Positions 1-7,981 of a stretch of DNA of 44,883 nucleotides are shown one piece after another (the first letter of the stretch is position 1; every line of letters starts with the position of its first letter). The stretch is from positions 1 through 44,883 of the IMG/VR virus record IMGVR_UViG_3300007538_000049; one strand, written 5' to 3'. The notes under the pieces are model-generated. The model did not search any database. It saw nothing but the letters and a program-made list of their open reading frames with translations, and was not told the DNA's origin. Source of the DNA: a virus. The position numbers and the translations under genes are program-made.

Positions 1-312
1 CCTAAGATAGAGGGTATCTCCCACACTGCTTTTATGAATGTTGATGAGCCCGTTTATGCTGACTATTTTGCAAGGTTTGATTCGCTCTTTTCTTTTAACT
101 ATAAATATGAATTAATACCACCGTACTGTGATAGGGTTTCTAAACATTTTCAGCAACTTCTTTGCCCTAAGGCTTGTGTATTATTGGTTAATCCTGGAAC
201 TTGGTCTTATTGTTTTGATGACTACTTTGAAAGACAGTTAGATAAGGAAAGAGAAGTTAAGAAGTTTTCTTTCTTTAAAGACGAGAAAGTTTTTGTATAT
301 GAAAATATATGA
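1..312 (+). CDS. C-terminal part of an unknown protein (cut by window edge)
   Basis: The frame is open from the first base and ends with a TGA at 310-312, so only the last 103 residues are visible. An internal ATG at 34 exists, but the open frame upstream suggests the gene begins outside the window. The visible part is aromatic-rich (Tyr, Phe), with motifs such as LLVNPGTWSYCFDDYF, and has no membrane segment. I do not recognise a family. The stop overlaps the start of the following glycosyltransferase gene by about 14 bases, so the two are probably co-translated. Confidence 0.6.
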   Translation, partial: PKIEGISHTAFMNVDEPVYADYFARFDSLFSFNYKYELIPPYCDRVSKHFQQLLCPKACVLLVNPGTWSYCFDDYFERQLDKEREVKKFSFFKDEKVFVYENI

Positions 313-1054
313 TTGTTTTACATTCTACAACGAAGAGGAAATGTTAAAGATAAGATTAAATGAACTGAGTGATGTAGTTGATTACTTCTTTATAGTTGAA
401 GCTGATAGGACTTTTACTGGCAAGCCAAAAGAATTCTACTTGGACAAATACGATTGGTTACAAGAGTTTAAACCTAAGATAATTAGGGCATACATTTCGC
501 TTCATGATTGTATTAATGATCCGTGGAAAGCTGAGCATAAGCAAAGAGATTCTATTGCTGAGGTAATGAATTATGCAGATGATATGGACCTTTGTGTTAT
601 TTCTGATGTAGACGAAATACCTAAGCCAGATGTTTTGATATCTGCTAAAATTGCTTTTGAAGTTGATACGCCGGTTCAGTTGGATGTAGATCAATACTTT
701 TGGAATTTTAATTGGCTAACACCAGGTCACTGCAATAATGGTGGCAGACCCGTTGTGTGCCGAGTTGCAGATCTTGAAAATTTTTCTCCTCAGGCTATGA
801 GATCACTCTCCTCCATGAGAAGAATACCTAACGCCGGGTGGCATTTCTCATTCATTATGGATTATAATAGTATTATAAACAAAATAGAGTCTTTTGCCCA
901 TACTGAGTATAACCTAGATGAGTATAAAGACGCTGAGGCAATTAAATATAGAATAGAAAATGGAATAGATCCTTTTGATAGATTCCCGTTGAAATGGAAT
1001 TCAATTGGGAAAAATCATCCAAAATATATACAGGAGAATTATAAAGATGGGTAA
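299..1054 (+). CDS. Glycosyltransferase family 17-like protein
   Basis: This 251-residue protein resembles GT17, the beta-1,4-N-acetylglucosaminyltransferase family. What I see: an N-terminal MKIYDCFTFYNEEEML, then DVVDYFFIVEADRTFTGKPK around residues 27-46, and an acidic ISDVDEIP near residue 103 that fits the metal/nucleotide-sugar DxD region. The family transfers a sugar from a nucleotide donor, and phage copies often modify surface glycans or virion proteins. A TTG at 293 is in frame, but the ATG at 299 gives the canonical N-terminus and is preferred. It overlaps the previous gene by 14 bases and the next by 8. The family call is fairly firm; the acceptor is unknown. Confidence 0.8.
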   Translation: MKIYDCFTFYNEEEMLKIRLNELSDVVDYFFIVEADRTFTGKPKEFYLDKYDWLQEFKPKIIRAYISLHDCINDPWKAEHKQRDSIAEVMNYADDMDLCVISDVDEIPKPDVLISAKIAFEVDTPVQLDVDQYFWNFNWLTPGHCNNGGRPVVCRVADLENFSPQAMRSLSSMRRIPNAGWHFSFIMDYNSIINKIESFAHTEYNLDEYKDAEAIKYRIENGIDPFDRFPLKWNSIGKNHPKYIQENYKDG

Positions 1055-1262
1055 GCCAAGTAAGAATCAAAGAGTATCAGCTGAAAAAGTTGTTAAAAAA
1101 GATCTTCCCGGTAAAGCGGTTTTGTATGTAGGTTCCTATGGAACGTCAGCGGAGTGCCCCACATGCAAAGTGAGAATTACAAGAGCAATAATGTGGGAAG
1201 ATGGGTCATCTATGTATTGTTCACGCAGCTGCATTCCAAAGAAGGAAGAAGTCCAGGCTTAG
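1047..1262 (+). CDS. Small zinc-ribbon-like protein
   Basis: This protein has 71 residues. The frame extends upstream to 1005, but the ATG at 1047 follows a good AGGAGA site at 1033-1038 and overlaps the end of the glycosyltransferase gene by 8 bases, so it is the likely start. Two cysteine pairs, CPTC in mid-protein and YCSRSC near the C-terminus, are separated by about 17 residues. This suggests one structural zinc site of the FCS/treble-clef kind. The N-terminus is Lys-rich. No enzymatic motif is visible; it may bind nucleic acid or act as an adaptor. Confidence 0.7.
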   Translation: MGKPSKNQRVSAEKVVKKDLPGKAVLYVGSYGTSAECPTCKVRITRAIMWEDGSSMYCSRSCIPKKEEVQA

Positions 1263-1263
1263 T

Positions 1264-1272
1264 GTTACTATA
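1264..1272 (+). promoter_or_regulatory. Recurrent GTTACTATA promoter-like motif
   Basis: GTTACTATA lies in the 34-base gap before the gene at 1297. It is one member of a recurrent intergenic motif (TTAC followed by a TATAAT-like -10 box) found before many genes of this window. An AAAGGAG ribosome site follows at 1284-1290. Confidence 0.5.
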
Positions 1273-1296
1273 TCTTAAGTATTAAAGGAGATATTT

Positions 1297-1656
1297 ATGA
1301 GCCAAAAACATTTTTTATTTGACCTAGCAGAATTCCTAGTAGAGATGGAAGATGAAGAGATGAAAAAGCTTCATCCCGCTGAGAAACAATTTGCTGACGC
1401 ACTTCTTTCTATAGCTGCTAAATATGGTAAGTTAGCTGATAGAGATGAAAAAGGTATATGGGTAGGCTATGAGGGTCCAGAGGAAAACGAAGACGCCTCC
1501 ATAGGGGTAAAGTGCTCTAATTGCTACTTGCATGAATCAGAAAAAGTTTGTAAAATAGCTTCTGTAGAAATACATCCAGACGGGAAATGTAGATTGGCTG
1601 TTATCCCTCCTGGAATGGTTAGTATGGGTGATAAAGATGAGGACAGCGAATCCTGA
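1297..1656 (+). CDS. Four-cysteine acidic small protein, unknown function
   Basis: This 119-residue protein has a strong AAAGGAG site 7 bases before the ATG. The N-terminal half is helical and acidic (LAEFLVEMEDEEMKKLHP). The C-terminal half holds four cysteines in the order C-x2-C, C, C (KCSNCY, then KVCKI, then GKCRL) and ends in an RLAVIPPG motif. The pattern could bind zinc or an iron-sulfur cluster; similar C-x2-C...C...C proteins are common hypotheticals in marine phages. Its end overlaps the following oxygenase gene by about 20 bases. Confidence 0.7.
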   Translation: MSQKHFLFDLAEFLVEMEDEEMKKLHPAEKQFADALLSIAAKYGKLADRDEKGIWVGYEGPEENEDASIGVKCSNCYLHESEKVCKIASVEIHPDGKCRLAVIPPGMVSMGDKDEDSES

Positions 1657-2359
1657 TAATATTTGCAGAGTAAAAAACTTTTTGCCTCCTGATAAATTTC
1701 TTAAATTCAAACATTTCTTTGACACTCAGGACATGTACTGTGACCAGGGAATAAAAGAAAGGGCCATGATTACTGTAACAAAGGGTTGCGATTATGGCAT
1801 ATATGAGGTTGTTGAAGAGTATCTCAGTGATGTTTGTGGTGTTGTAAGCCAGAGGTTTGGACTAGGGGTAACCGACTTTTCTGGCACATGTTTTAGAAAA
1901 TGGTATCCAGGTGAACATCAGCCTCCGCATTCTGATTGTGAAGCTATTATTTATGAGCAGGATGACTTAATGAAATGTGATCCATTTTATAATTTTTCAT
2001 CCATATTTTTAGAATACGCCGCTATATGTTATCTAAATGATGATTACGAAGGCGGAGAAATATATTTTCCCGATTACGATCTAAGCATTAAACCAGAACC
2101 TAATGAGCTATTGTTTTTTCCTGGCACCAGGTTCTACATGCACGGAGTTAAAGAGGTTACCAGTGGAAATAGGATGGTTGTTCAAAATTTTTTGACTACT
2201 AATAAGTTAAGATACTTATGGGAAAAATTTATACAAGGAGAAGAATCTCTTAATTTTATAAATTATTCTCAGGAGGAAATGTTTACAAATAAGGTTGATT
2301 TTAATAGGTCTAACTTACCTTACACCTCCCCCTATAGATTAGCTATATATGATAGTTAG
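1637..2359 (+). CDS. 2OG-Fe(II) oxygenase, prolyl 4-hydroxylase type (copy 1)
   Basis: This 240-residue enzyme has the double-stranded beta-helix signature. Iron ligands are H98-x-D100 (PPHSD) and H169 (MHGVKEVTSGNR), and R179 should bind 2-oxoglutarate. The hallmark NDDYEGGEIYFPDYD lies near residues 134-148. The family uses O2 and 2-oxoglutarate to hydroxylate a substrate, often a protein side chain, giving succinate and CO2. The substrate is not deducible. An in-frame GTG at 1628 is an alternative start; the ATG at 1637 is preferred. The gene is followed at once by a second oxygenase gene. Confidence 0.88.
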   Translation: MRTANPDNICRVKNFLPPDKFLKFKHFFDTQDMYCDQGIKERAMITVTKGCDYGIYEVVEEYLSDVCGVVSQRFGLGVTDFSGTCFRKWYPGEHQPPHSDCEAIIYEQDDLMKCDPFYNFSSIFLEYAAICYLNDDYEGGEIYFPDYDLSIKPEPNELLFFPGTRFYMHGVKEVTSGNRMVVQNFLTTNKLRYLWEKFIQGEESLNFINYSQEEMFTNKVDFNRSNLPYTSPYRLAIYDS

Positions 2360-2369
2360 GAGTTATATA

Positions 2370-3212
2370 ATGAGTACTGATTCAATAGAAGATATGATAA
2401 ATAAATCTCGCAATAATTTAGCTAGTGAAAATAATGTGGTTGTTATTGATGGTTTTATGGAAATGGATCATGTAAAAGAGATACACGCATTGTGTGTAGA
2501 GTCTTTAGAAAATCCTGATCCAAGTAATGAATGGTGGTATCATAAGTTTCCGGGTCCCGAGTATGCAAGTTATGCCAAAGGTAAGTACGCCGAAGAGTGC
2601 CAAAATCGCATAATCGATGAGGACTCTTATCATAGAAAAAAGAACCCTCTGCTAAAGTATTATATGGATAAGATGTCTGTGGTTATATCATATATGGTTG
2701 GAAGAAAGGTTGTTCCAATATTTCATTTTAACAGACATCAGTCAATAGAGGGCGTAACTTGTCCAGGCCATACTGACTCAGAAGGTGCAGCACCTGAAGG
2801 TATAAACTATCTACCGGATTACTCTCCTAATCACTTGTATGAGCCAGCGATTATTGAATACTCTGCCAATATTTATATTAATGATGATTACGATGAGGGA
2901 GAGTTGTATTTTCCAGATTATGACCTCAAAATTACTCATACTCCTGGGCAGCTAGTGTTTTTTCCAGGTACTGTTGAGTATACTCACGCAGTTCATACAG
3001 TTAGAAATGGCACTAGGTGGAATTTAATAACACACTTAGCAAGACCTAAGCTTATAGAAATGCACAGCATAATTCATAACATGTGGAGTGTTATGACCGA
3101 TGAGCAAAAATCACTATTTCCAGAAGAATGGAATGATGGCTGGCAACCAAGAGGTGTCAGAGAAGGTAATCTAGAGAAAGGATTGTATGATGAGTTTGCA
3201 CTACTTAGCTAA
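2370..3212 (+). CDS. 2OG-Fe(II) oxygenase, prolyl 4-hydroxylase type (copy 2)
   Basis: This protein has 280 residues from the ATG at 2370, which follows AGGAG at 2359-2363; an upstream ATG at 2349 lies inside the previous gene and lacks such a site. Iron ligands are H134-x-D136 (PGHTD) and H206 (THAVHTVRNGTR), with R216 as the 2-oxoglutarate ligand. The YINDDYDEGELYFPDYD block closely matches the preceding gene, so the two look like tandem paralogues that have diverged mainly at their ends. A C-terminal tail of about 60 residues follows the catalytic core. Confidence 0.88.
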   Translation: MSTDSIEDMINKSRNNLASENNVVVIDGFMEMDHVKEIHALCVESLENPDPSNEWWYHKFPGPEYASYAKGKYAEECQNRIIDEDSYHRKKNPLLKYYMDKMSVVISYMVGRKVVPIFHFNRHQSIEGVTCPGHTDSEGAAPEGINYLPDYSPNHLYEPAIIEYSANIYINDDYDEGELYFPDYDLKITHTPGQLVFFPGTVEYTHAVHTVRNGTRWNLITHLARPKLIEMHSIIHNMWSVMTDEQKSLFPEEWNDGWQPRGVREGNLEKGLYDEFALLS

Positions 3213-3237
3213 GAAGGATGAGTGGGAGGTCGCTGGC

Positions 3238-3867
3238 ATGGGTGAAAACCCGCAAAGAAAAAGTATATACGAAATAAAGCTTAACGGATCAAGAGGTGAG
3301 GAAGATATACTTTCAAAGTATAAGGGTAAAGTAACCTTATTGACAAATACTACAGGTCATTGTGGTAATGCACCTCAATTTGGAATCTTGGAAGACCTAT
3401 ATCAAAAGTATAAAGATAGAGGTTTTGAAGTTTTGGCTGTCCCAACTAATGATTTTTGTGGCCCTGGAGTTACCTATGGAATGTATGAGCAGGGCATAAC
3501 TCATGCCATGATGTCTGAAGACTATGCTAGGGAAGAGTGGGATGTGACCTATGGTTTTAGTGACATAGTCGTATCGGTACCATTTAGGGATGAAGAAAAA
3601 GACGATCCAAATAAAACTCCACATGAGTTGTATATGAATTTAAATCCAGACATGGAAGCATCTCCTATGTATGGAAATTTTGAAAAGTTTTTAATTGACA
3701 GAAGTGGTAAGGTTGTTTGGCGCTTACCTAATTTTGTTCTTTTAAACTTTGGATACGAAGGTGGATACTGTGACTCTCCAGAGGTAGAGCTTTCAAGACT
3801 TATGGAAAAAATTGAAGAGCTTTTAGATGAGCCTTGGGATGGTGAAAGTTATACATATGAACCCTAA
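3238..3867 (+). CDS. Glutathione peroxidase-like thioredoxin-fold protein with retained cysteine
   Basis: This protein has 209 residues from the ATG at 3238, which has GGGAGG upstream; an ATG at 3187 inside the previous gene is less likely. The N-terminal third matches glutathione peroxidases: KGKVTLLTNTTGHCGNAPQF, then LEDLYQKYKDRGFEVLAVPTNDF. C42 sits at the peroxidatic position of the usual SKCGFTPQ motif. The NQF Gln is replaced by Asp (TNDF), and an acidic insert of about 60 residues precedes the last strand (FLIDRSGKVVWRLP). The family reduces hydroperoxides with thiols; activity here is plausible but uncertain. It could protect Fe(II) enzymes or be a virion component. Confidence 0.75.
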   Translation: MGENPQRKSIYEIKLNGSRGEEDILSKYKGKVTLLTNTTGHCGNAPQFGILEDLYQKYKDRGFEVLAVPTNDFCGPGVTYGMYEQGITHAMMSEDYAREEWDVTYGFSDIVVSVPFRDEEKDDPNKTPHELYMNLNPDMEASPMYGNFEKFLIDRSGKVVWRLPNFVLLNFGYEGGYCDSPEVELSRLMEKIEELLDEPWDGESYTYEP

Positions 3868-3908
3868 GGAATCCTTATATGAGGTTGGAATGTATTTTAT
3901 AAATCCTT

Positions 3909-3917
3909 AGTTACTAT
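3909..3917 (+). promoter_or_regulatory. AGTTACTAT promoter-like motif before the holin-like gene
   Basis: AGTTACTAT matches the recurrent intergenic motif of this window and lies 37 bases before the holin-like start. Its -10 part (TATTTC) is weaker than in other copies. Confidence 0.45.
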
Positions 3918-3944
3918 TTCCCTCGGAGATTAAACTGGAGGGAA
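3918..3944 (+). promoter_or_regulatory. Possible hairpin masking the holin ribosome site
   Basis: TTCCCTC at 3918-3924 is the exact reverse complement of GAGGGAA at 3938-3944, with a 13-base loop. The right arm contains most of the ribosome-binding site of the gene starting at 3946. In the folded state the site would be hidden, which would delay or tune translation. This is a sequence-based inference. Confidence 0.4.
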
Positions 3945-3945
3945 T

Positions 3946-4185
3946 ATGCAAAATATAAAATCACTTTCTTTTAGAATACTTGCAGCGTTCGCTGCTTCAG
4001 GCTTAAGCGTTATAGGTGCTGGTGCAATAGCCGGTGTAGAGCTTTGGAAAGCTGTGCTAATGGCTGGAATAGGCGGCGTTGCAATGGTGGTTGAGGGTTT
4101 AGCTAGAGCCTATATGGATGACGGTGTCTTAAGCAAGGAAGAAATAGACGCAGTATTTAACAAGGTAGATAAAAAAGCTAAGTAA
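3946..4185 (+). CDS. Holin-like small membrane protein
   Basis: This 79-residue protein has two likely membrane segments, residues about 8-28 (LSFRILAAFAASGLSVIGAG) and 32-50 (LWKAVLMAGIGGVAMVVEGL), and a charged C-terminal tail that ends in lysines. Size, topology and the Ala/Gly-rich helices resemble r1t-type holins, which form membrane lesions that release or activate the endolysin. No endolysin gene is in the window, so this rests on topology alone. The gene converges with the hidden membrane gene on the other strand; the two stop codons touch. Confidence 0.65.
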   Translation: MQNIKSLSFRILAAFAASGLSVIGAGAIAGVELWKAVLMAGIGGVAMVVEGLARAYMDDGVLSKEEIDAVFNKVDKKAK

Positions 4186-4353
4186 TTATTCTTCTTCTTC
4201 TGAGAAAATTGTTGCGATTAAATGAATAGCAATCGCGCCTCCACTAATCCATAAACCGTATCTGAGTACGTCACCACTCAGGGTGATTAGCACAAGCGCT
4301 GTTCCCGCTACGGTCCAGTTTAGTTCTTTAATTTCAGAGAATATTTTCCTCAC
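4186..4353 (-). CDS. Hidden 55-aa two-helix membrane protein
   Basis: A GTG start at 4353-4351 overlaps the TGA stop of the upstream secreted-protein gene as GTGA, a classic translational-coupling arrangement, and a purine-rich GGAGGGAGAAG site precedes it. The 55-residue product starts MRKIFSEIKELNW, has two hydrophobic stretches (about residues 14-25 and 31-49, including YGLWISGGAIAIHLIATIF) and ends SEEEE. It could be a second holin, an antiholin or an anchor partner of the secreted protein. The function is inferred only from topology and coupling. Confidence 0.6.
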   Translation of the reverse strand: MRKIFSEIKELNWTVAGTALVLITLSGDVLRYGLWISGGAIAIHLIATIFSEEEE

Positions 4354-6107
4354 TGTTTTCTTCTCCCTCCGCCAGCAGCCGGCGCAGCTGCTGCCATAAT
4401 AGTAGCGCCAGCAGCAACGATTACTCGCCTCTGCTCAACGTTAATATTTGATCCTAGTGGTACGTATTCTCCAAAGTCTTTGTCAGAGAATATATTTACT
4501 TCCTTCTGGAAAGTATCTTTTACTTCATCGTCAGCTTCATTGACAGCTGCGACAAGAATTTGTTGAGCATCGTCGGAAATTTCTTCAAACTTATCATCTG
4601 TTATAAGTTTTTCAACTTCCTCTACGGTTACATCACCGTCGACAACATCAAGGAAATCTTCTGCTAGCTCTTCATCTAATTTGTCTAGTTCTTCTACTAT
4701 TTTTACTTCAGCTTCATCAACCTCTACAAGGTTAACGCCTTCTGTGTCGATACCAAGGTTTTCAAATTCAGCTTTAGTTTCTTCAGCTCTTTCTTCTGCG
4801 AGTGTTAGGGGAATGCTAGTTGTTGGAGTTGGAGATGGCAAGGATGTGGTGGACTCCGCAGGAGGGGCAGGAGCGACTGATGACACAGGGGCGACCGTTG
4901 TTGTCGTTGACGGCAATACCGTCGTTGACGTCGTCGTAGGCAGCACAGTCGTCGTCGTTGACGATGTGGTGGTTGTCGTGGTAGTGCTTGTAGTTGGGGG
5001 CACTGTAGTCGTCGTAGAAGTTGTTGTTGTTGTTGTTGTTGATGGCGGCACCTCCGTAGTAGTAGTTGTTGGCGCTACCGTAGTAGTAGTTATTGTAGGC
5101 GCCAACGTCGTTGTTGTACTAGTACTGGTTGTTGTGGTGGGTGCCACAGTTGTTGTGGTGGTTGTGGTGGTTGGTGGTACTGTTGTGGTTGTTGTTGTAG
5201 TAGAAGTTGTCGTCGTCGTTGTCGTCGTCGTTGTTGGAGGAGTCGGCTCCTCAACGGTTAACGTAACTTGGGTTGACCAGCCGGAATACACGCCGAGCGT
5301 GTCATTGTCAGCACGTACGTCAAAAACGTATTCTTCGCCAAACCCGCCAGTGCTTGCGAAGATGTTGAATGGAAGTGTGTATTCGGTATTGAGGGCGTTT
5401 GCGTCACCGGGATTTCCTGTGGCTACACCCCAGCCTGCGTCAGGTGGGATTCTGAAAGAAATCGCATAACGCTCAGGGTCAACGTTCCCTGTATTCGGTG
5501 GGTCCCAATCCAGATAGACCCCACCACTTACTTGTTCTCCAACCCAAACCTCAACGATTGAACCGGTCAGGTTCATTGGTGGACCGATTGTCTGCGGAAT
5601 TGTTGTTGTAGTTGTTGTAGTTGTTGTGGAAGTGGTAGTGCTGGTAGTCGTCGTGCTCGTCGTAGTGGTAGTCGGCGTATTTGGCGAAACGCCGTCAAAC
5701 GTCAAATCTGTGACAATTTCGTAGTCGTAACCTGACGGATTAGAGCCTAACCCACGCAAACTGCAGCAATACCCAGCCCTAAGTCTGTAGTCCCCGGCAT
5801 CAAGTGTCGTATATATCTTTGACGACACACACTGCCCTTGCCCGTGGTTGCCGTCATCATTTGCGACAATCAGTGCACCGCTTGATTCAACACCATCTTC
5901 ATACACCCATAGGTATGGGTCTGCTCCGGGCTGATTACATTCACGGTTACTGTTGCCGTAGATAACAACAAGGGTGTTGTCGTTGTCAATGGTGAAGTAC
6001 AGGTCAGATTCTTCGCTGACTGTATAAGAGTATGCAAAAGCTGTCCCCGGGAACAAAAGAGCCATAAAGGCAATAATCATTGGTAGTACTCTAATAAAAT
6101 TGCGCAA
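4350..6107 (-). CDS. Secreted Thr/Pro-rich protein with an FN3 domain
   Basis: This protein has 585 residues. A signal peptide (FIRVLPMIIAFMALLFPGTAFA) opens it. A Cys-containing beta domain follows (about residues 27-140), then a Thr/Ser linker (about 145-172) and an FN3-like domain (about 175-290). A long linker of Thr runs broken by VPP or VAP spans about 293-425. A helical acidic domain (about 435-560) and an Ala-rich RRKQ tail close it. Long poly-Thr linkers of this form are common in Actinobacteria, notably Acidimicrobiia. It may be an adhesin, an anchored lysis-related factor or a host-surface protein. G+C is about 53% in part of the FN3 region (5281-5340), well above the neighbours, which suggests transfer. 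Confidence 0.75.
   Translation of the reverse strand: MRNFIRVLPMIIAFMALLFPGTAFAYSYTVSEESDLYFTIDNDNTLVVIYGNSNRECNQPGADPYLWVYEDGVESSGALIVANDDGNHGQGQCVSSKIYTTLDAGDYRLRAGYCCSLRGLGSNPSGYDYEIVTDLTFDGVSPNTPTTTTTSTTTTSTTTSTTTTTTTTTIPQTIGPPMNLTGSIVEVWVGEQVSGGVYLDWDPPNTGNVDPERYAISFRIPPDAGWGVATGNPGDANALNTEYTLPFNIFASTGGFGEEYVFDVRADNDTLGVYSGWSTQVTLTVEEPTPPTTTTTTTTTTSTTTTTTTVPPTTTTTTTTVAPTTTTSTSTTTTLAPTITTTTVAPTTTTTEVPPSTTTTTTTSTTTTVPPTTSTTTTTTTSSTTTTVLPTTTSTTVLPSTTTTVAPVSSVAPAPPAESTTSLPSPTPTTSIPLTLAEERAEETKAEFENLGIDTEGVNLVEVDEAEVKIVEELDKLDEELAEDFLDVVDGDVTVEEVEKLITDDKFEEISDDAQQILVAAVNEADDEVKDTFQKEVNIFSDKDFGEYVPLGSNINVEQRRVIVAAGATIMAAAAPAAGGGRRKQ
4960..5245. repeat. Thr-codon repeat tract in the secreted protein
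   Basis: A long low-complexity tract reads as poly-Thr with Val-Pro-Pro or Ala-Pro breaks on the minus strand; on the plus strand it appears as GTTGTTGTC runs. Codons for Thr vary, so selection appears to keep the peptide rather than the DNA repeat. The tract is prone to length change by slippage. Confidence 0.8.
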
Positions 6108-6130
6108 ATGGTCCTCCCTCCCCTTTGTTT

Positions 6131-6139
6131 TATAGTAAC
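6131..6139 (-). promoter_or_regulatory. GTTACTATA promoter-like motif for the secreted-protein gene
   Basis: Read on the minus strand this is GTTACTATAAAAC, 24 bases before the minus-strand start at 6107. It is one half of a divergent promoter pair with the plus-strand copy at 6179-6187. The motif on the opposite strand, correctly oriented to its gene, supports a real promoter function. Confidence 0.55.
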
Positions 6140-6178
6140 TAAAAGTATTTCATTAAGATGTGTTGAGGCAATAAAATC

Positions 6179-6187
6179 ATTACTATA
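6179..6187 (+). promoter_or_regulatory. ATTACTATA promoter-like motif for the first fibre gene
   Basis: ATTACTATATTTG lies about 43 bases before the fibre ATG at 6230, in the divergent intergenic region. Confidence 0.5.
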
Positions 6188-6229
6188 TTTGAGAGATCTC
6201 GTAACAAGGTACCTTTGCTTGGGGCTTTT

Positions 6230-7933
6230 ATGGCTAATACTATTAAAATTAAAAACTCTGGAGTTTCTTCTGCCACCCCTAACTCTTTAGAGTACGGTGA
6301 ACTCGCATTAAATTATAATGCGGGTAATTTATTTTATAAAGATTCTTTAGACGATATTGTTTCTACAAAATTAATTAAATCTATATCAGGAACCTCCGGA
6401 GAAATCTCTATTTCAGAATCTTCTGGTGAGTTCACTTTTTCATTACCAAGTTCAGTTTATATTTCATCTCTTTTTGTCGACAATGTTGAGCTAGATACTA
6501 CAGGTGCAACTCCAGATTATGTATTAACTTTTAATGGTACAAAATTTGCTCCAGCTCCAGCACCTACTGGTCCAACAGGACCAACTGGTCCTGACAGATT
6601 ATCTGTCTCAGATTCAGCACCTTCGTCACCTGACGCTGGTGATCTTTGGTTTAATTCTAATCAGGGCAGGCTTTTTTCCTATTATGATTCAACTTGGGTA
6701 GAAATAGCCGGTGCACAGGGGCCCACCGGACCAATAGGTCCAACTGGTCCTGATAGGTTGTCCGTTTCAGATACTGCCCCTTCTTCTGTTATATCTGGCG
6801 ACCTGTGGTTTGACTCTACTAATGCTAGACTTTACTCCTACTATGATTCAACCTGGGTGGAGATATCTGGTGCACAGGGACCAACTGGCCCAACAGGTCC
6901 AACTGGCCCAGACAGATTGCAGGTTTCAGATACTGCTCCTTCTTCTGTGGTATCTGGTGACCTGTGGTTTGATTCCACCAACGCCAGGCTTTTTTCCTAT
7001 TATGATTCAACTTGGGTAGAAATATCTGGTGCACAGGGACCAACTGGCCCAACAGGTCCAACTGGATTAACTGGATTAACTGGATTAACTGGTGCTACCG
7101 GACCTACTGGCCCAACTGGAGCTAGCGGTGTTGCTGGTGCAATAGATGATTTATCTGATGTAAATATAAACACTGCTACAAGTGGTGATCTTCTTAAATA
7201 CAATGGAAGTCAATGGATAAACGACGTTGCCGACCATGGTTCAATGACAGGGCTTACAGATGATGATCACACTCAGTACCTTTTAGCAGATGGTTCAAGG
7301 GCTGTAGGTGGATCTTTAATTCCTGATGCAAATGAGCAGTATGACTTAGGGTCATCAACCTATAGATTTAGAGACCTTTTTCTTAGCGGAACAAGTATCA
7401 ACTTAGGTGGAGTAATTATTTCTTCAGATGGATCTAGTCTCTCAATGCCGCCTATCTCTGAGATTAGTGGAGACTTCACGGTAGATACTAGCACTTTTCA
7501 CGTTGATGCAGACAACAACAGGGTTGGAGTGGGTACAGTATCCCCCAGTTATGACCTACATGTAGAAGGTGATGCCTTCATAAGCGATTCAATCCATACT
7601 ACAAATTCACTAATTGAATCTATTTCAATTAACATTAGCAGTAATAACCAAACTCTTGTTGACTCTTTTATCATGGGTAATTATCCAAGTGTTGAATATT
7701 TTATTCAAATAAAACAAGGATCTAAAATACGCTGTTCAAAGGTTCATGTTATCACCGATGGTACCAGCATAGATAAAACTGAGTATGGCGTTTTAGAGTT
7801 AAATGGTTCTATATCTGGTATTTCTGTTGAAGTATCTACAAGTGGAATCAATGGTTTGCTGTATGTAACGGTAACTGATGGGGCAACAACGTCCGCAAAA
7901 GTATCAGTTAACAAGACTGCTATAAAGGTATAG
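6230..7933 (+). CDS. Collagen-like tail fibre protein
   Basis: This protein has 567 residues from the ATG at 6230; a TTG at 6215 is in frame, but MANTIKIKNSG is the usual fibre start. After an N-terminal attachment-like region (residues 1-105) come near-identical modules of about 50 residues: GPTGPTGP, then DRLSVSD, SGDLWF, and FSYYDSTWVEI. A longer G-x-y run with GLTGLTGLTGATGPTGPTG follows. Then come fibre-shaft motifs (DDDHTQYLLADGSRAVGG, the DLGSS...FRDLFLSG type) and a C-terminal domain shared with the next gene. G-P-T triplets form collagen-like triple helices in phage fibres. Role: host binding. Pro and Thr in the repeats are potential targets for modification by the oxygenases and glycosyltransferases nearby (inference). 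Confidence 0.88.
   Translation: MANTIKIKNSGVSSATPNSLEYGELALNYNAGNLFYKDSLDDIVSTKLIKSISGTSGEISISESSGEFTFSLPSSVYISSLFVDNVELDTTGATPDYVLTFNGTKFAPAPAPTGPTGPTGPDRLSVSDSAPSSPDAGDLWFNSNQGRLFSYYDSTWVEIAGAQGPTGPIGPTGPDRLSVSDTAPSSVISGDLWFDSTNARLYSYYDSTWVEISGAQGPTGPTGPTGPDRLQVSDTAPSSVVSGDLWFDSTNARLFSYYDSTWVEISGAQGPTGPTGPTGLTGLTGLTGATGPTGPTGASGVAGAIDDLSDVNINTATSGDLLKYNGSQWINDVADHGSMTGLTDDDHTQYLLADGSRAVGGSLIPDANEQYDLGSSTYRFRDLFLSGTSINLGGVIISSDGSSLSMPPISEISGDFTVDTSTFHVDADNNRVGVGTVSPSYDLHVEGDAFISDSIHTTNSLIESISINISSNNQTLVDSFIMGNYPSVEYFIQIKQGSKIRCSKVHVITDGTSIDKTEYGVLELNGSISGISVEVSTSGINGLLYVTVTDGATTSAKVSVNKTAIKV
6563..7125 (+). repeat. Collagen-like module repeats
   Basis: Three copies of a roughly 160-base module (GPTGPTGP-DRL-SGDLWF-YYDSTWVEI), plus a terminal GLTGLTG/GPTGPTG stretch, lie within the fibre gene. 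Similar modules recur at about 10405-10770 in another fibre gene, suggesting module exchange between the two. Confidence 0.8.
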
Positions 7934-7939
7934 CAAACA

Positions 7940-7950
7940 TTACTATATAT
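7940..7950 (+). promoter_or_regulatory. TTACTATATAT promoter-like motif
   Basis: Recurrent motif copy in the 48-base gap before the fibre gene at 7982. A CAGGAG ribosome site follows before the ATG. Confidence 0.5.
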
Positions 7951-7981
7951 ATCATGGCTTATTTAACAAACAGGAGTAAAA

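Noticed and set aside
4681-5469. Plus-strand Val-rich open frame opposite the secreted protein
   Set aside because: It is the complement of poly-Thr codons (GTT/GTC runs) and has no ribosome site; the minus-strand gene has a signal peptide and a domain structure.
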